NCBI GenBank assembly: GCA_036490335.1
Contig: DASXEB010000017.1
Coordinates: 248,001-312,000, forward strand
From: Palsa-1392 sp036490335
Lineage (GTDB): Bacteria; Verrucomicrobiota; Verrucomicrobiia; Chthoniobacterales; UBA10450
DNA length: 64,000 nucleotides
Reading direction: 5' to 3'
The position numbers were made by a program, and so were the translations under genes. The notes beneath the pieces were generated by a model. That model ran no database searches. It had not been told where the DNA came from and saw only the letters and a list, made by a program, of their open reading frames with translations. Below are positions 17,109 through 25,822 of this stretch, one piece after another. Within the stretch, counting starts at the first letter, position 1, and the number at the start of each line of letters is the position of its first letter.

Positions 17109-18467
17109 TTATTTCGTGACCGGCTTTTCCATCTCGACTTTCGCGCTGTTTTTCAGCTTGCGGCTGATCGCGCTGTAACTGCCCGAGATCACTTCGTCGC
17201 CCGGTTTGACGCCGCTTTTGATTTCGATGTCCGAGTCGTCCGCGATCCCGGTCGTGACCCGGACGAGTTTCGCGGTCGAGCCCTCTTTCAAAAACACGAC
17301 CTTCTCGAGTTTCTCGCGCTGCTCTTTTTGCGCCTGTTTTTCGACCCGTTCGTTCTGGACTTCGGCGGCGTTGTCGCCGTGATCTTTTGCGCTCGCGAGC
17401 TGCTGATTTTTTTCAATTTCTTCCGGGCTCAGGTTGGTGTCGCCGGTGCGAATGGTCACGCTTTGGATCGGCACCGCCACGACGTCGTGGACCGTTTGGG
17501 TTTGGATGTCGGCCGTGCAGCTCAATCCCGGGCGCAGGCGGACGTCGGGTTCGTCGAGCCGGATTTTCACTTCGAAATTCGTCACTTCTTCCTGCGTGCC
17601 GGTGCCGGTGGTCGTGCCGGTGTCGGCGATTTCCTCGACCGTGCCGGTGAAAATTCGGTTGCCGTAAGCATCGATCGTCACCTTCGCGGGATCGCCAAGT
17701 TTCACGTGCACGACATCGTTTTCGTTCACGTCCACGACGGCCTGCATGTGGTTGAGATCGGCCACGCGCATCACTTCCGTGCCGGCAAATTGATTCGTCG
17801 CCACGACCCGCTCGCCGAGCTTGCTGTTGAGCACGGTGACGACGCCGTCGAGCGGCGAATAAATCGTCGTCTTCGAAAGTTGATCGCGCGCCTGGCTCGA
17901 GCTCGCCTTCGCGCCTTCGATCCCGTGCATGGCGGAGTTGTACATCGCGACCGAGGAATCGTAGGTCGTCTGCGCGTTCGTCATTTCGGTCTGCGAGATG
18001 AGCTTTTTGTGATAAAGATCCTGCGCCTGTTTCAAGTCGTTCTCGGCTTTTGCCATCGCAGCTTTTTGCTGATTGCTGACCGCTTCCGCGGTGCTGATCG
18101 CGGCCTCTTCCTGGTCGAGAATCGCCTTGTAAGAATCGGGTCGGATTTTCAAAAGCAGGTCGCCTTTTTTGATTTCCTGTCCGTCAACCACCGGCAAATC
18201 GGTGATCTCGCCCGCGACTTCGGGTGAGATTTTCACTTCCGTTTCCGGCTGCACTTTTCCCGTCGCCGACACCGTCTCGACGATCGTCCGGCGGGTCGCT
18301 TTCGTCGTCGTGACCGGAATCGGCTGCTCGCGTTTGCCACGAATGATCGAGGAAATGATGAGGAGCAAAATGAAGCCGCCGATCCCGAGAAAAATGTAGA
18401 GTTTGCGGCGCGATTTGCGTCGGCGGCGCGGTGACGAAGGTGAGGCGACTGGCGCGGGCTGGTGCAT
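17109..18467 (-). CDS. MacA/HlyD-type periplasmic adaptor
   Basis: 452 aa from the ATG at 18467; an upstream TTG (18515) would add 16 residues before the basic stretch and is less likely. A basic N-terminus (RRRRKSRRK) precedes one membrane helix (LYIFLGIGGFILLLIISSII). A beta-barrel/lipoyl half (VSATGKVQPETEVKISPEVA), a coiled-coil hairpin (residues about 120-200, EAAISTAEAVSNQQKAAMAK) and the second lipoyl half (IYSPLDGVVTVLNSKLGERV) follow, in the canonical HlyD_D23 order. A charged insertion (ASAKDHGDNAAEVQNERVEK) near the C-terminus is unusual. It bridges the MacB-like permeases to an outer-membrane channel. It is the first gene of the operon. Confidence 0.9.
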   Translation of the reverse strand: MHQPAPVASPSSPRRRRKSRRKLYIFLGIGGFILLLIISSIIRGKREQPIPVTTTKATRRTIVETVSATGKVQPETEVKISPEVAGEITDLPVVDGQEIKKGDLLLKIRPDSYKAILDQEEAAISTAEAVSNQQKAAMAKAENDLKQAQDLYHKKLISQTEMTNAQTTYDSSVAMYNSAMHGIEGAKASSSQARDQLSKTTIYSPLDGVVTVLNSKLGERVVATNQFAGTEVMRVADLNHMQAVVDVNENDVVHVKLGDPAKVTIDAYGNRIFTGTVEEIADTGTTTGTGTQEEVTNFEVKIRLDEPDVRLRPGLSCTADIQTQTVHDVVAVPIQSVTIRTGDTNLSPEEIEKNQQLASAKDHGDNAAEVQNERVEKQAQKEQREKLEKVVFLKEGSTAKLVRVTTGIADDSDIEIKSGVKPGDEVISGSYSAISRKLKNSAKVEMEKPVTK

Positions 18468-18527
18468 CGGTGGCGAGTGGGTGAAAGATTTAATTGGGAC
18501 TTTAGACCTTTGCAAAGGCTTTCCCGT

Positions 18528-19577
18528 TCAGCAGCTTTGCCGCCCGCGCGCGGAGATTTGCGCGATCGCCCAGCGTGCGTGCTCAGCGATGAGCGGCTCG
18601 GAGTCGTTCGTCGCGCGCTCGAGTGCGGGCAAATCTTCCTCGACGCCGACGTTGCCGAGCGCGACGCAGACGTTGCGCAAAAATCCGCGGCGCTTGATGC
18701 GTTTGATCGGCGAGCCGCGAAACATTTTGCGAAATTGTTCGTCGTCGAGCGCCAGAAAATCGCGCAACCGTTTGGTTGCATATGCCGGCCGCAAGGCAAA
18801 GGCGCTTTCGCGCGAGACCTGCGCGAACCGATTCCACGGGCAGACTTCGAGACAGTCGTCGCAGCCGTAAATCCGGTCGCCGATCAGCGGCCGCAACTCG
18901 AGCGGAATGCTGCCTTTCAACTCGATCGTGAGATAGGAAATGCAGCGCCGCGCGTCGAGTCGATGCGGCGCGGTGATGGCGCCGGTCGGACAGGCGGCGA
19001 TGCAACGGTTGCAAGTTCCACAGCGATCGGTCTGCGGCGGATCAGGCGGCAATTCGAGCGTCGTCAAAATTTCCGCGAGAAAAAACCAGGTGCCTAACGA
19101 ACGATTGAGCAGCATCGTGCTTTTGCCCTGCCAGCCGATGCCCGCCGCCGCGCCAAAATCGCGTTCCAGGACCGGACCGGTGTCGACGTAGTAGCGCTGA
19201 CGGCCGCCGGCGTTTTCGAGGAATTGATTCAACTGCGTCAATTTTTTCTCGACCAGGTCGTGGTAATCATCGCCCCACGCGTAACGCGCGATGCGGCCGC
19301 CGGACTCGTCGTTAGGCGGGGCCGCGCCCTGCCAGTAATTCAACGCCAGCACCACGACCGAGCGCGCGCCCGGCAGGATGCGCTGCGGGTCGGAACGCTT
19401 TTCCGCGCCGCGCGCGATCCAGTCCATGTCGGCCGCCGCGCCGGCCGCGAGCCAGCCGCGAAATTCTTCCGCGTGCGCGGGCGGCGCGGCCGTCGCGATG
19501 CGGCAATCGTCGAAGCCAAGCTCGCACGCGCGGGTTGCTAGATCCTTCTTCAATTCAGCGGCGGAGTTGTAATGCAT
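18528..19577 (-). CDS. queG: Epoxyqueuosine reductase QueG
   Basis: 349 aa. It carries the cobalamin-binding N-terminal half (VVVLALNYWQGAAP; RYAWGDDYHDLVEKKL), the VDTGPVLERDFGAAAGIGWQ segment with catalytic Asp, and two 4Fe-4S motifs: CGTCNRCIAACPTGAI and CDDCLEVCPWN. The C-terminal part (NVCVALGNVGVEEDLPALER) is a HEAT-like repeat. The length agrees with the family (about 310-390 aa). The enzyme reduces epoxyqueuosine to queuosine in tRNA wobble positions, in the cytoplasm. Its 5' end overlaps aroK by 23 bp. Confidence 0.95.
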   Translation of the reverse strand: MHYNSAAELKKDLATRACELGFDDCRIATAAPPAHAEEFRGWLAAGAAADMDWIARGAEKRSDPQRILPGARSVVVLALNYWQGAAPPNDESGGRIARYAWGDDYHDLVEKKLTQLNQFLENAGGRQRYYVDTGPVLERDFGAAAGIGWQGKSTMLLNRSLGTWFFLAEILTTLELPPDPPQTDRCGTCNRCIAACPTGAITAPHRLDARRCISYLTIELKGSIPLELRPLIGDRIYGCDDCLEVCPWNRFAQVSRESAFALRPAYATKRLRDFLALDDEQFRKMFRGSPIKRIKRRGFLRNVCVALGNVGVEEDLPALERATNDSEPLIAEHARWAIAQISARGRQSC

Positions 19578-20079
19578 CGATGATCTTTCTTGCCGCGGCG
19601 TCCGGACCGAGTTTGGAAGTATCGATCGTCAGGTCGGCCGCTTCTTCATAAAATTTCCGCCGTCGTTCCAATAATCCATCGATCGCGGCGGCGCGGTCCC
19701 TCGGGCGCAACAAAGGCCGGTCATCGTTCGTCTCAAGCCGTTCCTGCAAAGTCTGGCGATCCGCTTTCAACCAGACGATCTTGCCTAACGAGTATAACTT
19801 TTCGAGATTCGCCCGCCGAAGAACGACTCCGCCGCCTGTGACGGTGACTGTGTCGCTGGCCGGGACGATGGACTGCAAAACTTCGCTCTCGAGATTGCGA
19901 AAAGATTCCTCGCCACATCGCTCGAAAACTTCGGCAATCGTCATTTGCGCCTTCGTTTCGACCATCTCATCGGTGTCACGAAACTGCCAACTGAGCGCCC
20001 GGGCGAGAGCGCGGCCGACCGTGGTTTTGCCGCTGCCCATAAAACCGATCAAAACGATCGCGCGAGGAACAATTCGCAT
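19555..20079 (-). CDS. aroK: Shikimate kinase
   Basis: 174 aa. Walker A is GFMGSGKTT, followed by FRDTDEMVETKAQMTIAEVF with the shikimate-binding Asp, FRNLESEVL with the conserved Arg/Glu, TGGGVVLR and the lid segment DDRPLLR. It phosphorylates shikimate in chorismate synthesis. The size is normal. It overlaps queG downstream by 23 bp, so the two are translationally linked. The spacer 20080-20192 contains only one 9-mer copy (20120). Confidence 0.95.
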   Translation of the reverse strand: MRIVPRAIVLIGFMGSGKTTVGRALARALSWQFRDTDEMVETKAQMTIAEVFERCGEESFRNLESEVLQSIVPASDTVTVTGGGVVLRRANLEKLYSLGKIVWLKADRQTLQERLETNDDRPLLRPRDRAAAIDGLLERRRKFYEEAADLTIDTSKLGPDAAARKIIDALQLRR

Positions 20080-20192
20080 GGCCGAGTATCTCTGCCCGCG
20101 CAGATCGGCGCAAACGGCTGCCTAACGAACAAGAAAGCGCCGGGCTGCCCGGCCGAAGATCTCGCGGCCGGCGCCGCTCGCCGCCAGTTCTA

Positions 20193-21176
20193 CTATTTCG
20201 AGGATGCTGCCAGGAGTTGCGAAAGCCAGTTTCCGACTCGGTCGTCGACCGTGCGGGCCCCATCGGTCGTAAACCAGTATTCAAACGCGTGCAGACAGCC
20301 CGGCAGCAATTCGTATTGATAGTTCGTCACCCCGTGAGCGTCTAACGCATCTCTTAAGTCCTGGATCTGGCTCGGTGTAATCGGGTCCATCTCGGTCGCC
20401 AAAAGATAAAGCGGGACGACACTGTCCGCGGAAATGATTTGGTAGACCGGAGACGCGTTGTGCAAAGCAGGCGGCGGATTGTTGGCGTTAACATCGTTCG
20501 GATTGATGTTGCAGTATCGAGGAATGTCCGTCCGGAAGGATGAAGGCATGTTATCGTGACAACCGACGGTCACCGTGGCCAGAGATGCGCTGTCATCAAA
20601 TTCATACGGGCCCGAAAGGAGAGCCGCAGCGTCCAGCTTATCTCGCCCGGGATTGCCAGTCAGTGCACACCAGCAGGCGTGCGCGGCTCCCGCTGAGCCA
20701 CCCACGGCCCCGACCTTGCCATTTGTCCGGCCGTAGAGCGCGCTGTTTTGCACTGGAGTTCGCGCCGCAAGGATAGCTTTCTTCACGTCGCTAATCTGCG
20801 TCTGCGCCTCGCCGATATTCGGCGCGTAGGCCGGCGAAGCCTGATTCGGCAAATCGGAGGGCACAACGTCGAGACGATAATCAATCGTCGCCGCGATCAC
20901 ATTGTAGTTCACCAAATCCTGCGCGACCCGTTCCGGTCCGGGCGTCCCTTCCCTAAAACCGCCGATGTGGATCACGAGCACGACCGGCCACGGCCCGCGG
21001 CCTCGCGGCAGATACACCGTCCAGTTCAAAGGCGTGCCGTCGTCCGCGGTGGCAAATTGCTCCGTGATCTCGCCGTGCGAGCCATGCGACCAGGCATCAG
21101 GCGCGAGGGTGAGCGAAGCTGCGAGAAAGGCGAGAAAAAACGAGACCACTTTCACGCCGGCGAGAATAACGTACAT
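20193..21176 (-). CDS. Secreted alpha/beta-hydrolase (esterase/lipase)
   Basis: 327 aa from the ATG at 21176, which starts the signal peptide MYVILAGVKVVSFFLAFLAA; an in-frame extension to 21254 is possible but lacks a leader. Motifs: VVLVIHIGGF (oxyanion region), the nucleophile elbow VGGSAGAAHACW, LLATEMDPITP with the catalytic Asp, and GCLHAFEYW with the catalytic His. It resembles prolyl-oligopeptidase-like/BD-FAE esterases. It is a paralogue of the broken gene at 3797-4875 and shows what that gene looked like intact. It probably hydrolyses esters in the periplasm or outside the cell. It diverges from the next gene across 101 bp. Confidence 0.85.
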   Translation of the reverse strand: MYVILAGVKVVSFFLAFLAASLTLAPDAWSHGSHGEITEQFATADDGTPLNWTVYLPRGRGPWPVVLVIHIGGFREGTPGPERVAQDLVNYNVIAATIDYRLDVVPSDLPNQASPAYAPNIGEAQTQISDVKKAILAARTPVQNSALYGRTNGKVGAVGGSAGAAHACWCALTGNPGRDKLDAAALLSGPYEFDDSASLATVTVGCHDNMPSSFRTDIPRYCNINPNDVNANNPPPALHNASPVYQIISADSVVPLYLLATEMDPITPSQIQDLRDALDAHGVTNYQYELLPGCLHAFEYWFTTDGARTVDDRVGNWLSQLLAASSK

Positions 21177-21277
21177 CGCTACGGGCGAAAAGATTAAATG
21201 GTCGCTCGCCCGCGCGCGCACCAGCGACGAGGTTTTCTCGCTCGCCTTTGCCACGGGACTTTTGTATTTAGCGAGAG

Positions 21278-21706
21278 ATGAAATTCCGTCGCCGATCCGT
21301 TTCGATCGTGATTCTTCTTTTCGCGCTCACCGCGAGCGCGTTCGCCGGTTCCTTCGACGGCCGGTGGGCCGTAACTTTGCAGACTCCTGAATACAAAGAT
21401 CCGACCGGCGTCGTCGCGCTCGCCTACGCTTTTCAATTTTCCGCCGAGGTGCACGACTATTTGCTGCAAGGCGAGCGCGGCAACAAAGGAGAACCCGGCT
21501 GGCTCGAAATCTCGGGGAAAATCGACGCGGACGGCTCGGCCATGCTCCACGTCCGCGGCATCACCGGCCGGCGCGAATACAATCTCGGCCATGTCGCGAC
21601 CGGCCGGCCCTACGAATACGACGTCAAGGCGCACTTCGCCGGGCCAGGCGGAAGCGGGAGTCGGATTGGCGGCCGCATCAGCAACCTTGCTTTTGTTAAA
21701 GACTGA
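21278..21706 (+). CDS. Small secreted protein, unknown function
   Basis: 142 aa with a signal peptide (MKFRRRSVSIVILLFALTAS, cleavage near AFAG). The mature part opens SFDGRWAVTLQTPEYKD and has a single beta-rich domain (LEISGKIDADGSAMLHVRGI; GSRIGGRISNLAFVKD), as in small lipocalin-like or beta-sandwich proteins. I do not recognise a family. The codon use and GC resemble the neighbours. The 21707-21795 spacer has one 9-mer and no clear terminator. Confidence 0.72.
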   Translation: MKFRRRSVSIVILLFALTASAFAGSFDGRWAVTLQTPEYKDPTGVVALAYAFQFSAEVHDYLLQGERGNKGEPGWLEISGKIDADGSAMLHVRGITGRREYNLGHVATGRPYEYDVKAHFAGPGGSGSRIGGRISNLAFVKD

Positions 21707-21795
21707 TTCTGCGAGCCGGCGCGAGGCGTATCCGGAAAAAAAGACGAAGGCCTGTCGGCTCCTTTACTCGTTAGGCAACTTCTCCCGGCGGAGTC

Positions 21796-22860
21796 TTACT
21801 CGAACAGACACATCTGCGCGCTCGGCCGCCGAAACGCAGCCGTCGAAAGCCGCACCCGCTCATTCATGCCCGCGCGTTTGCAGCCGGCTTCGAAAAGCGC
21901 GCGGATTTGTTCCGCAAAAATTCCTTCGCCGATCATCCGCGACTTGAAACGCGGATCATTCAAATGCTTGCCGCCGCGAAGATGGCGAATCCGGCCAAGC
22001 ACTTTCTCTTTTCGGTCGGGAAAGTGTTCCGCCAACCAGCGCTCGAAAAGCGGCGCGACCGCAAACGGCAGCCGCACGACAGTGTAACCGGCCCAACCCG
22101 CTCCAGCATCCGCGCACGCCTGCAAAATCGCCGGAACTTCGTGGTCCGTCAGGCCGGGAATGATCGGCGCCACCATCACGCCGACCGGCACGCCTGCCGC
22201 GCGCAATTCCGAGATCGCGTCGAGACGCGCGCGTGGCGTTGAAGTCCGCGGCTCGAGAATGCGCTGCAATTTCGGATCGAGCGAAGTGACGGAAATATTC
22301 ACCGCTGCCGCCTGGTGCGCGGCCAGTTCGCCAAACAAATCGACGTCGCGCGTCACCAGTTGATTTTTCGTGATGATCGCGACCGGATTGCGAAAACGCG
22401 CCAGCACTTCGAGACAACGTCGCGTCAATTGCAGTCGCCGTTCGACCGGTTGATACGGATCGGTCACGCCGCTCATCGCGATCACCTGCGGTTTCCAGCT
22501 CGGCTTCGAAAGTTCGGCGGCAAGAAGTTCCGGCGCGTCCTCTTTCACCATAATTCGGCTCTCGAAATCGAGCCCGGCGGAAAAGCCGAGATACTCGTGC
22601 GTCGGCCGCGCGTAACAATAAATGCAGCCGTGCTCGCAGCCGCGATACGGGTTCACGCTCGACTCGAAACCAACGTCCGGGCTGTCGTTATGCGCGATAA
22701 TCGTGCGGGTAAAGTCGCGATAGAACCGGGTTGTCGGTCCAGTCCTTTGTTCGTTAGGCAAATCTTCCGGCTCGAGCTCGATCGCCAGTTCCTCGAAACG
22801 GTTCGCCGGATTGGCTGAAGCGCCGCGGCCGCGGATCGGCGGCGGGATTTGCGGCGTCAT
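21796..22860 (-). CDS. PA0069/Rv2578c-type radical SAM protein
   Basis: 354 aa from the ATG at 22860 (MTPQIPPPIRGRGASANPAN), which matches the usual family start; the frame extends to 22971 without similarity. The [4Fe-4S]-SAM motif CEHGCIYC follows SSVNPYRG, and the SPL-like block MSGVTDPYQPVERRLQLTRR is diagnostic of the DNA-repair-photolyase-like group. It ends with a RALFEAGCKRAGMNERVRLS segment. The reaction of this group is not established. LPNE at residues 59-62 is encoded by a 9-mer copy (22751). Confidence 0.9.
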   Translation of the reverse strand: MTPQIPPPIRGRGASANPANRFEELAIELEPEDLPNEQRTGPTTRFYRDFTRTIIAHNDSPDVGFESSVNPYRGCEHGCIYCYARPTHEYLGFSAGLDFESRIMVKEDAPELLAAELSKPSWKPQVIAMSGVTDPYQPVERRLQLTRRCLEVLARFRNPVAIITKNQLVTRDVDLFGELAAHQAAAVNISVTSLDPKLQRILEPRTSTPRARLDAISELRAAGVPVGVMVAPIIPGLTDHEVPAILQACADAGAGWAGYTVVRLPFAVAPLFERWLAEHFPDRKEKVLGRIRHLRGGKHLNDPRFKSRMIGEGIFAEQIRALFEAGCKRAGMNERVRLSTAAFRRPSAQMCLFE

Positions 22861-22991
22861 CACCGGCTCGGAAAATTCGTCGGCGAAATTTTCTCGCGGC
22901 ACGCGATACGTTCGCTTGAACGCTCGCAACTGTCCAGCGTCCAACCTTGCTCGCGCCATCTCCGATGGCAAAATAGTGCGCCGCGCTTCTC

Positions 22992-23076
22992 GGAGAGGTG
23001 GTCGAGTGGTTGATGGCTCCGGTCTTGAAAACCGGCAGGGCGCAAGCCCTCGTGGGTTCGAATCCCACCCTCTCCG
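22992..23076 (+). tRNA. tRNA-Ser (TGA)
   Basis: 85 nt. Acceptor arms GGAGAGG / CCTCTCC pair fully, with discriminator G at 23076. The D-arm region is GTCGAGTGGTTGATGG and the anticodon loop CTTGAAA carries TGA. A long variable arm (GCAGGGCGCAAGCCCTCGT) is typical of serine tRNA, and the T-arm is GTGGGTTCGAATCCCAC. CCA is not encoded. Confidence 0.96.
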
Positions 23077-23080
23077 CCGC

Positions 23081-23680
23081 CTAATTTTCGCGCGCGAACA
23101 GCCAGTGCGCGCAAAGCCACGCGCAGAAAATTCCGAGGATCGCTCCGCAAATCACATCCGAAAAATAATGCGCCGCCACGAAAATGCGCGAGCTCGCGAT
23201 CAGGATCGGGACGGGCAAAAGCAAAATCCCGAGTCGCCGCTTTGTAAATAGAATCACGCCGAACGCCGCCATCGTCACCGCCGCGTGGCCGCTCGGGAAG
23301 GAATTATATTTCGAGCGGAATCGCGATACTTCCGAAATCATCTCGCGGTGCACCGTCGGCCGCGCGCGCGCGGTTGCGATCTTCAAACAGCGCGCGACAA
23401 CGCCTGCGAGCGCGAGAGCCACGATGATCGTTAGGCCGATTCGCATCCAGCGTTGGCTCCCGCACGAAAACGCGATCGCCGCAATGAGCAGGCCCGCCGC
23501 GACGTGCTCCGGCCAGTCGCCGAAACGACTCACGAGTCGCATGAATTGAATGAACGAACGATCGCGATGCGCCGCGACGAAGGCGCGCACCGGCGTGTCG
23601 CAATAAAAGGTCGCCGCGGCCGCCGCGCCGACGAGCAGGATGAGGACGAGCCATTTCGCGGCCGGCGTGATTTTGGTCAT
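23081..23680 (-). CDS. PAP2-family membrane phosphatase
   Basis: 199 aa with about five membrane helices. The three PAP2 motifs are present: KIATARARP (motif 1), FPSGHAAVTM (motif 2, catalytic His) and SRIFVAAHYFSDV (motif 3, catalytic His and Asp). Such enzymes dephosphorylate undecaprenyl pyrophosphate, phosphatidate or lipid A. With an ArnT-like transferase adjacent and divergent, lipid-carrier or lipid A phosphate recycling is plausible. The first nucleotides after tRNA-Ser form its 3' end. Confidence 0.9.
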   Translation of the reverse strand: MTKITPAAKWLVLILLVGAAAAATFYCDTPVRAFVAAHRDRSFIQFMRLVSRFGDWPEHVAAGLLIAAIAFSCGSQRWMRIGLTIIVALALAGVVARCLKIATARARPTVHREMISEVSRFRSKYNSFPSGHAAVTMAAFGVILFTKRRLGILLLPVPILIASSRIFVAAHYFSDVICGAILGIFCAWLCAHWLFAREN

Positions 23681-23729
23681 TGCAAATTGCCGGTTGTTTT
23701 TCGGCGGCCGCTATTTTTGAATCTCGCTC

Positions 23730-25211
23730 TTGTCGTCTGCAACCCGCAATTTCTCGCTCCTCTTTTTCGGCGCGCTGCTTTTTCATCTCGCCGGCACGTG
23801 GCTGATCCCGCTCGTCGATCGCGACGAGCCGCGGTTTGCGGAAGCTTCGCGCGAAATGATCGAGCGTGGCGATTACGTCGTGCCGTTTTTCAACGATCGC
23901 TATCGTTTCGACAAACCGCCGCTGACGTACTGGTGTCAGGTCGCGAGTTATCGATTGTTAGGCGAAAATGATTTTGCCGCGCGCCTGCCTTCTGCGGTCG
24001 CGGCCGCGCTCGTTGCCGTCGCACTTTTCGCCTGGGGAAAACGACTCGGCCTCGCGCGCGCGGGATTTTTGGCGGCGATCATCTTCAGCCTCTGCCTGCA
24101 GGTTTTCATCCATGCAAAAGCGGCGGTCGCGGACATGTGGCTCGTGCTTTTTGTCACGCTCGCGCACTGGGCCGGCGAGGAATTGCGTCGCGACCGTTTC
24201 GCGGGCTCGTGGCGGAGCGCGGTCTTTTTGCCTAACGACACGCGGCGCTGGTGGTGGATTTTGTATTTGTCGCTCGCACTCGGATTTCTGGCCAAAGGCC
24301 CGATTGGCTGGATGCCGTTAGGCACAGTCGCGATCATGCAGTTGTTGCGGCCGGTGCCGCAGTTCGGGCGACGTTTTCTTTTCGTTAGGGGAATTTTTCT
24401 CACGCTCGCAATCGTCGCGCTTTGGGGTGTGCCGGCGCTTCTGCGAACGCATGGCGAATTTTTCGCCGTCGGGATCGGGCGGCATGTCGTTGGGCGTTCG
24501 TTAGGCGCGATGGAAGGACATGGCTCGAATTCGATTCTTCTCAGCTTTGCGATGCTGCCGTTTTATTTCGTCACCGTCTTTCTCAGCTTCGCGCCGTGGT
24601 CGTTGAAACTGCCGTGGCTCACGCGCCGGCTCTGGAAAAATCGCGACGCGCTCGATCTCTATTTCATCGTCGGCATCGCGATCGTCTTCATCATTTTCTC
24701 GCTCGTGCGCACGAAACTGCCGCATTACACGCTGCCCGCTTTTCCGCTCCTCGCGCTTCTCCTCGCGCGGCATTGGATGGAAATGGAAACCGGCGTCGTT
24801 AGGCTGAAACGCTGGTCGATTGCGACCGCGGCCGTTTGGCTGGCGGTCGCGCTCGTCGGCTTTCCGCTCCTTGCGCCCTATTTTCCAGCTGCCGCATTGT
24901 TCAAGAAAGCTGAACCATTCCTCCAGCCGTCGATGGATTTTGCGGCGCGCGATTTCGAGGAGCCGAGCCTTGTCTGGGTTTTTCGCAGTCGCGTGCGCGG
25001 CTGGATGATTGATGATCGCGCAACGTCTCAACCGGACGAATTGCGAAAATTTCTCGCCGGGCCCGGCGCCCATTTCATCGTCGTCCCGACGGCGCTCGCG
25101 GATCGACTTTACCAACGCTTGCCCGATGGTTATCGGAGGTTTTCCATCCGCGGTTTCAACATTCCGAAAGGCCGTTGCGTGGAGCTGACTTTGATCCTGA
25201 AAAACGCATGA
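23730..25211 (+). CDS. ArnT/PMT-like GT83 glycosyltransferase
   Basis: 493 aa from a TTG start; no ATG lies nearby. The first periplasmic loop contains LVDRDEPRFAEASREMIERG, the Asp-Glu motif of the PMT/ArnT superfamily, followed by DYVVPFFNDRYRFDKPPLTY. About 10-12 membrane helices follow, with LALGFLAKGPIGWMPLGTVA in the middle and a periplasmic C-terminal domain. ArnT moves 4-amino-arabinose from undecaprenyl phosphate to lipid A; related enzymes glycosylate other lipids or proteins, so the acceptor is open. Its stop overlaps the ruvA start (ATGA). Confidence 0.88.
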   Translation: MSSATRNFSLLFFGALLFHLAGTWLIPLVDRDEPRFAEASREMIERGDYVVPFFNDRYRFDKPPLTYWCQVASYRLLGENDFAARLPSAVAAALVAVALFAWGKRLGLARAGFLAAIIFSLCLQVFIHAKAAVADMWLVLFVTLAHWAGEELRRDRFAGSWRSAVFLPNDTRRWWWILYLSLALGFLAKGPIGWMPLGTVAIMQLLRPVPQFGRRFLFVRGIFLTLAIVALWGVPALLRTHGEFFAVGIGRHVVGRSLGAMEGHGSNSILLSFAMLPFYFVTVFLSFAPWSLKLPWLTRRLWKNRDALDLYFIVGIAIVFIIFSLVRTKLPHYTLPAFPLLALLLARHWMEMETGVVRLKRWSIATAAVWLAVALVGFPLLAPYFPAAALFKKAEPFLQPSMDFAARDFEEPSLVWVFRSRVRGWMIDDRATSQPDELRKFLAGPGAHFIVVPTALADRLYQRLPDGYRRFSIRGFNIPKGRCVELTLILKNA

Positions 25212-25822
25212 TCACTTTTTTGCACGGCCGCCTAACGAGTGCTTTGCCGACCCAGGCGACGATCGATGTCGGCGGTGTTGGCTACGAAGTTTTCATTCCG
25301 CTTTCGAGTTATGACAAGTTGCCCGCGCCCGGCGAAAACGTGCGCATTCTCACCCATCTGCACGTGCGCGAAGATGCGCAGATTCTTTACGGATTCATGA
25401 CCGCAGCCGAGCGCGATTTGTTTCGGTTGCTCGTCAATCACGTCAGCGGCATCGGGCCGAAACTCGCGCTCGCCGTCCTGAGCGGAATGAGCGTGAGCTA
25501 TTTCAAAACCGCGGTCGTCAACTCCGACGTCGCCGCGCTTTCCAAGATCAGCGGGCTCGGAAAAAAAACCGCGGAGCGAATCGTGCTGGAATTGAAAGAC
25601 AAGGTCGGCGTGGCCGCGGCGTGGGAAGCGGCGAGCGGTGCGCACGCGCCCACGCCCGAGGAGGAACAGGCGAACGAAGCCGTCCTCGCATTGATCGCGC
25701 TCGGCTACAAACAGGTCGAGGCGCACAAGGCCGTGCGCGAAGTGCAGCAGCAAAACAAGGAAGCGCGCGGCGCGGAGGAACTCGTTAGGCTGACTTTGCA
25801 GCGGTTGGTTTCGAGTCGATGA
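25208..25822 (+). CDS. ruvA: Holliday junction DNA helicase subunit RuvA
   Basis: 204 aa from the ATG at 25208 (MITFLHGRL), which overlaps the previous stop by 4 bp. Domain I is an OB-fold (ATIDVGGVGYEVFIPLSSYD), domain II has two helix-hairpin-helix motifs (VSGIGPKLALAVLSGM; ISGLGKKTAERIVLELKDKV) and domain III is the C-terminal three-helix RuvB-binding part (EAVLALIALGYKQVEAHKAV). RuvA tetramers hold four-way junctions for RuvB. No ruvB or ruvC lies beside it. The C-terminal LVRLTL is encoded at a 9-mer (25782). Confidence 0.96.
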   Translation: MITFLHGRLTSALPTQATIDVGGVGYEVFIPLSSYDKLPAPGENVRILTHLHVREDAQILYGFMTAAERDLFRLLVNHVSGIGPKLALAVLSGMSVSYFKTAVVNSDVAALSKISGLGKKTAERIVLELKDKVGVAAAWEAASGAHAPTPEEEQANEAVLALIALGYKQVEAHKAVREVQQQNKEARGAEELVRLTLQRLVSSR